A stretch of DNA of 5,338 nucleotides from Deferribacteraceae bacterium (lineage in GTDB: Bacteria > Chrysiogenota > Deferribacteres > Deferribacterales > JAISNW01): positions 1-5,338 of the forward strand of contig JAISNW010000032.1 in the NCBI GenBank assembly GCA_031276055.1. The letters run 5' to 3'. The translations under genes and the position numbers were made by a program. Under the pieces are notes generated by a model that was not told the origin of the DNA, made no database searches, and worked only from the letters and a program-made list of their open reading frames with translations. Shown here piece by piece: positions 1-5,002 of this stretch; within the stretch, counting starts at the first letter, position 1; each line of letters opens with the position of its first letter.

Positions 1-52
1 CTTCAGTTTCAATCCATGCCTCCGTGCGGGAGGCAATTTTTTTTATCCTCCT

Positions 53-70
53 CCCGCCCAAAAGGGCGGG
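53..70. repeat. Perfect inverted repeat inside the spacer at 38-72
   Basis: Arms CCCGCCC (53-59) and GGGCGGG (64-70) pair perfectly over 7 G/C-rich base pairs around a 4-base loop (60-63). In crRNA orientation the hairpin is followed by AGGAGGATAAAAAAA, which resembles a hairpin placed just before a ribosome binding site. The source may therefore be an untranslated region of a phage or plasmid gene; that is inference. It is not a terminator for array transcription, since no T-run follows the stem on the minus strand. Confidence 0.9.
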
Positions 71-104
71 TAGTTTCAATCCATGCCTCCGTGCGGGAGG
101 CAAT

Positions 105-138
105 GCTAGCCTTATCGGCTAGCCAGTCATTGGCTAGC
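105..138. repeat. Spacer made of three GCTAGCC/GGCTAGC units (two competing hairpins)
   Basis: The whole spacer is built from GCTAGCC (105-111), GGCTAGCC (117-124) and GGCTAGC (132-138). The first and second units can pair over 7 bp with a 5-base loop (112-116). The second and third can pair over 7 bp with a 7-base loop (125-131). The middle unit is shared, so the two hairpins exclude each other. The core GCTAGC is itself palindromic. The sequence probably came from a repeat-rich site on an invader, such as an operator or origin cluster; that is inference. Confidence 0.88.
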
Positions 139-205
139 GTTTCAATCCATGCCTCCGTGCGGGAGGCAATAAGCCTTTATTATCAAGGGTTTTCGGCGTA
201 AAATT

Positions 206-237
206 GTTTCAATCCATGCCTCCGTGCGGGAGGCACT
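206..237 (-). repeat. CRISPR repeat with one substitution (second from the leader)
   Basis: This copy differs from the other four only at position 236, where the plus strand has C instead of A. In crRNA orientation the repeat begins AGTGCC instead of ATTGCC, at its second base. The change is outside the 7-bp stem and the 11-nt tag, so processing should be unaffected. Terminal repeats are often degenerate at the distal end of arrays; this one is leader-proximal, so it is a recent mutation, an imprecise integration or a sequencing error. Confidence 0.9.
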
Positions 238-303
238 GATTGATATATCTGGTAAGGATCAACTATAAAATGTTTCAATCCATGCCTCCGTGCGGGAGGC
301 AAT

Positions 304-474
304 GCTGTTCTTGTAGAGTGGCTTAAACATTGAGCTATATTTACTGTTTGAGCTAACCTGCCGCACGAAAGAAAACCTCTACAACAAAAACAGCTCAAAA
401 TAGATCAAATATCACTATTCATATGTATCGCCAACTCTTCAGCAAATATATGATAACTGATGTTTAGCGAATTT
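304..474 (-). promoter_or_regulatory. CRISPR leader between cas2 and the array
   Basis: This 171-bp A+T-rich stretch carries no convincing gene and separates the cas2 stop from the first repeat. By position it is the leader, where new spacers are inserted next to 303 and from which the array is transcribed leftwards. It contains three copies of a TTGAGCTA-like motif (see the separate entry). No convincing sigma-70 promoter could be fixed by eye. TTGCTG followed 16 bp later by TATGAA, in the half nearest cas2, is only a weak candidate. No terminator-like hairpin with a T-run was seen on the minus strand, so transcription from the cas operon might also continue into the array. Confidence 0.85.
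330..398. repeat. TTGAGCTA motif repeated in the CRISPR leader
   Basis: On the plus strand TTGAGCTA occurs at 330-337 and again at 348-355, 18 bp apart. An inverted copy CAGCTCAA lies at 391-398; TTTGAGCT at 347-354 pairs exactly with AGCTCAAA at 392-399. The two direct copies lie within about 55 bp of the first repeat, the zone where leader-anchoring or integration-guiding sequences are found in type I leaders. A role in Cas1-Cas2-Cas4 docking or host-factor binding is inference only. Confidence 0.6.
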
Positions 475-768
475 TCAAATAACAATTAAGGGATCCCTAA
501 ATATATCAGGGATTTTTTTTGCACCATAATGTTCTACTCTATTTTTCCAGTTGCTGCCGAGCATATAGAAACGGAGGCTGTCAAGTGAAGGATCGTATAT
601 AGAAAGGAGTTTGTTCTTCAATTCTTCCCACTGCGACGGCGTTACTTCACACTCAAAGGTTGAATATTGAACCCGCATGCCATAATCTTTGCAATGTTTT
701 GCTACATGCCGCAGGCGTTTTGCGCCTTCGCTGTTCATTGCAATATCATAAGTGATTAATACCATCAT
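475..768 (-). CDS. cas2: Cas2, CRISPR adaptation protein (type I-C)
   Basis: This 97-residue protein has the normal Cas2 size and a ferredoxin-like fold signature. It opens MMVLITYDIA with the conserved aspartate at D8, followed by GMRVQYSTFECE (30-41), DSLRFYML (63-70) and HYGAKK (80-85) near the end, as in type I-C Cas2. Cas2 forms the central dimer of the Cas1-Cas2 integrase that holds prespacer DNA and sets spacer length. The start at 766-768 overlaps the cas1 stop as ATGA and no Shine-Dalgarno precedes it, so translation is probably coupled to cas1. A second ATG follows directly, so the true protein may be one residue shorter. It is the last gene before the leader. Its final codons overlap a plus-strand terminator-like hairpin. 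Confidence 0.97.
   Translation of the reverse strand: MMVLITYDIAMNSEGAKRLRHVAKHCKDYGMRVQYSTFECEVTPSQWEELKNKLLSIYDPSLDSLRFYMLGSNWKNRVEHYGAKKIPDIFRDPLIVI
491..520 (+). terminator. Plus-strand intrinsic-terminator-like hairpin within the 3' end of cas2
   Basis: On the plus strand ATCCCT (493-498) and AGGGAT (508-513) form a perfect 6-bp stem with a 9-base loop; a G-T pair at 492/514 can extend it. A run of eight T (513-520) completes the stem and follows it. This has the layout of a Rho-independent terminator for transcripts running rightwards, antisense to the cas genes. On the minus strand the same stem is preceded by A and not followed by T, so it should not stop the cas operon. The sequence also encodes the cas2 C-terminal region, so it could be coincidental, and the stem is short. 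Confidence 0.45.
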
Positions 769-1775
769 CTTGCTAAAAATGGAGGATACTCTTTGATATC
801 GCCGCGAATATGTCTTGCAAGCAACTGTGCTTGTAGATGCGGCAATAACCCCACTGGTGTTTCCTCTGCAATAAATGGGTGGATAATATTTTCCTGCTTG
901 CGTTCCTGTATTGAGTTTAGCAATAACTTTCTAGCTTCATCGCTTAACCTTACTGCACCGCTTGCTTCAACGGTAAAATCTGATAGTTTAACCTGCTTTC
1001 GGTTTATAAGGCTTAAAACTAACCTATCAGCAAACCATGCCCTAAATTCCTCTAAAATATCTAGCGCTAGGCTGTCTCTACCTGATCTGTCGGCATGAAG
1101 AAAGCCCGCTTGGGGATCAAGCCCAACACCTTGTAATGCAGCGGCAATATCTCTACCTATTATGGCATAGACAAAAGAGAGCATTGCATTTACAGGATCT
1201 ATAGGCGGTCTTCGATTGCGCCCGTTAAAAACAAACTCTTTGTTTGTAATCAGGTTGTTGAAAACTTCAAAATACCTCAAAGCTGCTTCGCCTTCTATCC
1301 CTCTTACTACGTCAAGTTCTTTTACCTCTGCCAGCCTTAATACAGACAATTTTAAGAGGTTTACCGCATTTTCTAGGTCAGGATCATCTCCTCTATTTCT
1401 AATTTGGCGCTGCAAAACCCTTCGGGAGGCGCTTATCTTTGCAGCTGCTATATTTCTTGCTATCAATACAGGATTAGTTTCTGACACTTTATATTGAGCT
1501 CTTCTGAGTAAAATATTTCCGGTCTGCCTAGTTTGCATACGGGCAAAAAAATCTCCATATTCACTAAAAAATGACAGCGCCACCCCGTATTCTCCGCAAA
1601 TACGATATACATAGGGCGATACTAAAATGTTTCCAAAACAGAAAATGCCGCCTATAGCGTGTATGGGAAATTGAGCAAGTTTAGTTTTTTCGTATTCAAT
1701 AACTATAGTTTCCCTTTCGATGTGCAGGTAGCATCCCTGTTTTGATAGATAGAGCGAGTTTAACAGCTTTTTCAT
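765..1775 (-). CDS. cas1: Cas1, CRISPR integrase (type I-C)
   Basis: Cas1 is the metal-dependent DNA integrase that, with Cas2, inserts spacers into the array. From the ATG at 1773-1775 the protein has 336 residues, the usual I-C length, and starts MKKLLNSLYL as relatives do. A GTG three codons upstream (1782-1784) is possible but less likely, because the ATG overlaps the cas4 stop as ATGA. The N-terminal beta domain ends near the ALSFFSEYGDFFARM segment. The catalytic domain shows E161 in RGIEGEAALRYF, PPIDPVNAMLSF, H227 in GFLHADRSGRDS, and D239/E242 in LDILEEFR. These match the Glu-His-Asp/Glu metal site, so the enzyme looks intact. No clear Shine-Dalgarno is present; coupling to cas4 is likely. 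It ends overlapping cas2 by 4 bp. Confidence 0.98.
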   Translation of the reverse strand: MKKLLNSLYLSKQGCYLHIERETIVIEYEKTKLAQFPIHAIGGIFCFGNILVSPYVYRICGEYGVALSFFSEYGDFFARMQTRQTGNILLRRAQYKVSETNPVLIARNIAAAKISASRRVLQRQIRNRGDDPDLENAVNLLKLSVLRLAEVKELDVVRGIEGEAALRYFEVFNNLITNKEFVFNGRNRRPPIDPVNAMLSFVYAIIGRDIAAALQGVGLDPQAGFLHADRSGRDSLALDILEEFRAWFADRLVLSLINRKQVKLSDFTVEASGAVRLSDEARKLLLNSIQERKQENIIHPFIAEETPVGLLPHLQAQLLARHIRGDIKEYPPFLAR

Positions 1776-2386
1776 GATTCGCACCGTAATAATTCGTTTA
1801 TATATGCAGTTGAATTATCATCAAGGATTTTTGGAAAACATATGCCATAAAGCGAACAGCTATTGCACTTCTTAGAATATTCTGCTTTTGGAGTGTCGCC
1901 CGATGTGAATAGATCTTTTACTTCATCTATCGTTCTGATAGTATAAGCACGAAGTTCCTCATCGATAGGAATTTCAACTCTACGTCTTATTCCCCAATAC
2001 CATATAGCTCCAATCTTTACGGTGGTGCAAAGCATCTCTTCGATGCACAGCGCGCCGCCGCAAAGTTGAACAGCATCTGTGTAGTCTTTTTTCGGTTTTC
2101 CTTTTTTGTATTCCACCGGAGTAAAATCATACGGCTTGCTGCCGCACTCTAAGAGATCGAGCACCCCAATCAGATTATATTTCTCCGATGAAACTTTTAC
2201 AGTGCGCTCATAGCGGATGCCGCGACGTGTTTCCATCACGCCGCTATCTACTCTTTCATGTAAGATGCTGCCAATGGCAGTAAGGTAGTTATCCTCCCAA
2301 CACCATTCATTGTAGATTATTGCACACTGCCGACGGCAAAAAGCGTAATGCTGCAAAGCAGAAAGAGGAACTGTTAAAATATCCAT
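1772..2386 (-). CDS. cas4: Cas4, RecB-like Fe-S nuclease for prespacer processing (type I-C)
   Basis: Cas4 trims prespacers and checks the PAM so that Cas1-Cas2 inserts them in the right orientation. From the ATG at 2384-2386 it has 204 residues. A TTG directly upstream (2387-2389) would add one residue. In numbering from that TTG, the RecB-type nuclease site is visible as H44 (ILHERV), D77 (GVLDLLE), E93 and K95 (PVEYKKG) and Q108 (AVQLCGGALCIEEM). Four cysteines suited to an iron-sulphur cluster are C18 (FCRRQC) and C175, C178 and C184 (CNSCSLYGIC). All key residues are present, so the enzyme should be active. It begins 6 bp after the cas7c stop without a strong Shine-Dalgarno and overlaps cas1 by 4 bp. 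Small free-standing Cas4 next to cas1 is the standard type I-C arrangement. Confidence 0.97.
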   Translation of the reverse strand: MDILTVPLSALQHYAFCRRQCAIIYNEWCWEDNYLTAIGSILHERVDSGVMETRRGIRYERTVKVSSEKYNLIGVLDLLECGSKPYDFTPVEYKKGKPKKDYTDAVQLCGGALCIEEMLCTTVKIGAIWYWGIRRRVEIPIDEELRAYTIRTIDEVKDLFTSGDTPKAEYSKKCNSCSLYGICFPKILDDNSTAYINELLRCES

Positions 2387-2392
2387 CAATTT

Positions 2393-3235
2393 TTACAGCT
2401 TTTCAAGCAACTTTACCCCCATAGGAAGATTGGCTGAATTAACCGTGACTGAATAATCTGAATATTTTCTGGGAAGTTCATTTAAGGAGGATATCTTTAC
2501 CCTTTCAAAAAGCTCAATTGAACGCGCCCGCCCTATCTTGTTGTCGTGCTCAAATACAATCAATTTTCGCGAACTTATCTCGCCTCGCGCTGCTGCTCTA
2601 TCATGTTCAAAAGCGTTTATTAGCGCCTCCCAAAGCAGGTTGAGATCATCCTCCGTGAAGCCGCTTATTATAGCATCAACTGCTGATACGAAACCATGCA
2701 TAAGATATAAGGCGTAAGGAACAGTAGATTTTCTTCCAAATGTGGAAGCATACTCTCTATCTTTTTCCATCTGCTTTTCAAGATCTTCTTCTTTGGTAAC
2801 AGCGCAACGAGTAATGGAGTGTTCAGCCTGATAGATGCGGTCTATTGAGCGTGCAAAGGTAAACTGCACAGGTCCGCGCACCGTTCCCGCCGGCTTTTTC
2901 CCTGTGCTCATAACCGCACCAAATGTTCTTATATCATAATAATTGGCGCATAGATCTTTCTGCCTCGTTTCAAGCGTATCGCCGCGGGCTTTTTCTATAG
3001 CGGTGTTTAATGCGGAACCTTGCCTGATAAAGATGTCGTAGGGCGAGTTAAGCCCATGTTTTAATTGGACATAATTTCTGACCTTCCTCTTAATACAAAC
3101 ATCGGAAACGAGCCCATCTTGATTTTCCGGATCAGCCCTCGGCAAATTGCCCAAATCTGGATCCCCGTTGGGGTTTCCGTCTTTAACATCGAACAAAAAA
3201 ACAAAATCGAACCTGCTTTTAATAATGTTACTCAT
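2393..3235 (-). CDS. cas7c: Cas7c (Csd2), Cascade backbone subunit
   Basis: Cas7c polymerises along the crRNA spacer to form the backbone of type I-C Cascade; seven copies are known in the characterised complex. The 280-residue protein is full length. It carries the family landmarks NPNGDPD (21-27), LVSDVCIKRKVRNY (42-55), YYDIRTFGAVM (99-109), GTVRGPVQF (117-125) and GRKSTVPYALYLMHGF (167-182). These belong to the RRM-like core and RNA-contacting loops of the family. The ATG at 3233-3235 is preceded by a strong AAGGAG six bases upstream. It overlaps the cas8c (and cas11c) stop by 8 bp, and cas4 follows after 6 bp. The strong ribosome binding site fits a subunit needed in many copies. Confidence 0.98.
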   Translation of the reverse strand: MSNIIKSRFDFVFLFDVKDGNPNGDPDLGNLPRADPENQDGLVSDVCIKRKVRNYVQLKHGLNSPYDIFIRQGSALNTAIEKARGDTLETRQKDLCANYYDIRTFGAVMSTGKKPAGTVRGPVQFTFARSIDRIYQAEHSITRCAVTKEEDLEKQMEKDREYASTFGRKSTVPYALYLMHGFVSAVDAIISGFTEDDLNLLWEALINAFEHDRAAARGEISSRKLIVFEHDNKIGRARSIELFERVKISSLNELPRKYSDYSVTVNSANLPMGVKLLEKL

Positions 3236-3614
3236 TATTTTCTCCTTTATTAGAAAAATTATCTTGCCGTTGATGGTAGTAGCCTATTGCAAACTCTCCC
3301 TGCTCTTTGAGGGAAAATATTACAGGAAAAGCATCGCGGTCAATATGCACAAAAAGCGCTGTGAGCTTTTTGTCTAGTGTTATTGCAAGCCCCGGTTTTT
3401 CCTTTTTCAGCTTTGAAAGGTGGCTGGCTGTTAATCTAAGCAACCTTCCAAATGTTTGGGATGGGTAAGTTGAAGCGGCGGAATAAAACCTCTCACCGAT
3501 TGGAGCATTAATATTGTTCCCCAATGCCGCTGATTGTATGCTTTCTAGCAGAGCAAAGATGCGCCCGGACACATAAGCCGTGCTTGTATTTTTTTCGTCA
3601 GTACGATCACTCAT
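3228..3614 (-). CDS. cas11c: Cas11c, small Cascade subunit translated from an internal start in cas8c
   Basis: Type I-C systems are known to make the small subunit Cas11c by internal translation at the 3' end of cas8c. Here an in-frame ATG at 3612-3614 (Cas8c Met463) is preceded by a perfect AGGAGG with 7-nt spacing, as strong as any ribosome binding site in the window. The product would have 128 residues, the expected size, starting MSDRTDEKNTS. It contains the helical segments RIFALLESIQSAAL and FGRLLRLTASHLSKL typical of the Csd1 C-terminus. In the characterised complex two Cas11c copies line the belly of Cascade and stabilise the R-loop. It shares its stop with cas8c, overlapping cas7c by 8 bp. 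Size and location come from family knowledge; the start and Shine-Dalgarno are seen directly. Confidence 0.88.
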   Translation of the reverse strand: MSDRTDEKNTSTAYVSGRIFALLESIQSAALGNNINAPIGERFYSAASTYPSQTFGRLLRLTASHLSKLKKEKPGLAITLDKKLTALFVHIDRDAFPVIFSLKEQGEFAIGYYHQRQDNFSNKGENNE

Positions 3615-5000
3615 CTGTTCTCCTCCTCTATTTAAGATTAATTTTAATAATGATGCTCTAGGGGTTGTGACCCGTCCTCCTTCAAGGCGTATCCGCCTTA
3701 AAACAGTGTCCAAAAGTGATATAGGAAGTTTACACCCTGTCAAAGCTGCCTTCCAGAGAATAACTGAGGCGCGCCATATGCTTGGATCTTCGTAATCGCA
3801 CTTATATCTGTTTGCTTCCCTTGTATGAACTGCGCACGAATTATGGAGTTCGCTTATGCAAGGATAAGCAACCCCACTAACTTTGGTATCGAAATCTGTC
3901 TTAATTATTTTAATATCAAAAAACCAGTCTGCAATTTTCTCTACAACAGTTTCTGCAGCGGTTTCTATAAAATCTCTAACGGCAATCCGCGCAGCTGCAC
4001 CGGAGAGTGCAAAAGCATAAAAACGATCTGCATCTATCTTTACGTTATCTTTTCCTGCGGCTGGGGAGTTGAGCAGCCGCCGATAATCGCTTTCACCTGA
4101 AGGTTGTTTTCTGCGGAGGGAGTTTTGCAGCAAAAGTTCTATCTTTGGAATATTCGCCTGTGTATCATCAGGATAATCCATCTCTTCTACCTTACTGCCA
4201 CTCTTTGTCCAAAATACCATAGCAGTATCCCTGGAAAGATTCTTCCTGTTATAAAAACGTTTCCCTTTTTTGCCTGAAATCTCCTCGCCGGAATTCAACA
4301 GAGTATTCAGAGCATTAACATAGTTTCTGGCACAGGCTGTGCAGATATGGGCGTTTAGATTCCCTGACAAACCATAGGATTCAAATGCAGTTACATTGAA
4401 TGAGATAAGGGCGCTCCCGCTAGATTGTCCTTTAGGCACACCTCTTATCATGCCATGCGGTTCGTCTGTGATAGGGGATGTGCTGCCGCCGCAAACGGAG
4501 CATCTGCTCTGTTTTTTCTGAGACATTTGCTTTTTCTGCTTTTCTGCATATTTTTTCTCTATCTCAGAGATAACATCAGGGTGTTGATGGAGCAGCCCCT
4601 CTTCCCCGTAGACACGAAAAGCTATGTTGCTATTCTGTTGCTTTGGGGGGATTTGTTTATCAAAGTCGGCAAGTGCATCCTTAACTTTTCCATTTTCATA
4701 AAAGGGTCTTATTGGTTTAAGAGATGGTAAATACCAGTATTGTGCCAGCTTATCTAAAAAAAGTTCATGCTTTTTCTCATCAATGCCCAACACCTCTTCT
4801 GCTTTATCTAGCAATAGCCGCGCTTTCCCTTTCTTAGCAGTGATGAGTTCCACCAACGCCGTCCGTTTTTCATGGGGAATTAAACTTATGAAATCACCGT
4901 TTTTAGATATTGTTAAAGTAATTTCATAAGATTCATTTTTTAAGGCATCACTTTCTATCCTGCGTACACGTTTGCCATATTCAACAAGTTGGTTGAGCAT
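3228..5000 (-). CDS. cas8c: Cas8c (Csd1), large Cascade subunit
   Basis: Cas8c is the large subunit of type I-C Cascade; it reads the PAM on target DNA and takes part in Cas3 recruitment. At 590 residues it has the usual length. The N-terminus (MLNQLVEYGKRV) and the central block with SGSALISFNVTAFESYG (194-210) and ALNTLLNS (230-237) are Csd1 landmarks. A Lys/Gln-rich stretch (about 148-166) leads into CSVC (C167, C170), matched by CTAC (C220, C223), a possible zinc site. The last 128 residues (463-590), rich in helices, correspond to the small subunit Cas11c, which has its own internal start. The ATG at 4998-5000 has GGAGG seven bases upstream and lies 2 bp after the cas5c stop. No frameshift or truncation is apparent. 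Confidence 0.97.
   Translation of the reverse strand: MLNQLVEYGKRVRRIESDALKNESYEITLTISKNGDFISLIPHEKRTALVELITAKKGKARLLLDKAEEVLGIDEKKHELFLDKLAQYWYLPSLKPIRPFYENGKVKDALADFDKQIPPKQQNSNIAFRVYGEEGLLHQHPDVISEIEKKYAEKQKKQMSQKKQSRCSVCGGSTSPITDEPHGMIRGVPKGQSSGSALISFNVTAFESYGLSGNLNAHICTACARNYVNALNTLLNSGEEISGKKGKRFYNRKNLSRDTAMVFWTKSGSKVEEMDYPDDTQANIPKIELLLQNSLRRKQPSGESDYRRLLNSPAAGKDNVKIDADRFYAFALSGAAARIAVRDFIETAAETVVEKIADWFFDIKIIKTDFDTKVSGVAYPCISELHNSCAVHTREANRYKCDYEDPSIWRASVILWKAALTGCKLPISLLDTVLRRIRLEGGRVTTPRASLLKLILNRGGEQMSDRTDEKNTSTAYVSGRIFALLESIQSAALGNNINAPIGERFYSAASTYPSQTFGRLLRLTASHLSKLKKEKPGLAITLDKKLTALFVHIDRDAFPVIFSLKEQGEFAIGYYHQRQDNFSNKGENNE
3242..3247 (-). promoter_or_regulatory. Shine-Dalgarno of cas7c
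   Basis: AAGGAG on the minus strand lies 6 nt before the cas7c ATG, inside the last codons of cas8c. It allows independent, strong initiation of the backbone subunit and fixes the cas7c start despite the 8-bp overlap. Confidence 0.85.
3622..3627 (-). promoter_or_regulatory. Internal Shine-Dalgarno of cas11c
   Basis: AGGAGG on the minus strand sits within the cas8c codons for Arg-Gly-Gly-Glu and ends 7 nt before the ATG of Met463. The flanking bases (GAGGAGGAG) offer extended pairing with 16S rRNA. This is what decides the internal start. Confidence 0.85.
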
Positions 5001-5002
5001 AT

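Larger units (their letters stand above)
6..303 (-). CRISPR. Type I-C CRISPR array, five 32-bp repeats and four complete spacers (leader end at 303)
   Basis: Repeats lie at 6-37, 73-104, 139-170, 206-237 and 272-303. Spacers lie at 38-72 (35 bp), 105-138 (34), 171-205 (35) and 238-271 (34). Four repeats are identical; the one at 206-237 has a single change. On the minus strand the repeat starts ATTGCCTCC and ends GGATTGAAAC, the end typical of type I-C. Arms TGCCTCC and GGAGGCA form a 7-bp stem with loop CGCAC, and exactly 11 nt (TGGATTGAAAC) follow the stem. This fits Cas5c cleavage at the stem base to leave the 11-nt crRNA tag known for this subtype. Orientation follows from the repeat, the upstream cas operon and the leader. 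Bases 1-5 are probably the end of another spacer, so the array likely continues left of the window; its far end and total spacer count cannot be seen. Confidence 0.98.

Noticed and set aside
38..271. Spacers matching the cas genes of the window (self-targeting)
   Set aside because: By eye none of the four spacers matches elsewhere in the window; the rest of the genome cannot be assessed.
16..398. Open reading frames across the CRISPR array on both strands
   Set aside because: They are made of translated repeats (the same short peptide recurs with each repeat) and have no ribosome binding site or relatives; they are by-products of the array.
304..474. Sigma-70 promoter for the array in the leader
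   Set aside because: Several A+T-rich -10-like hexamers exist, but none has a good -35 at 16-18 bp; I would not place a promoter from sequence alone.
1776..1784. GTG start for cas1 three codons before the ATG
   Set aside because: The ATG at 1773-1775 gives the usual MKKLL start and an ATGA overlap with the cas4 stop; the GTG has no better ribosome binding site.
2481..2491. AAGGAGG on the plus strand inside cas7c
   Set aside because: No start codon follows at a usable distance and it is antisense to cas7c; it is a chance match.
2650..2657. CCTCCGTG, identical to part of the CRISPR repeat, inside cas7c
   Set aside because: Eight bases only, within coding sequence, with no flanking similarity; not an anti-repeat or stray repeat.
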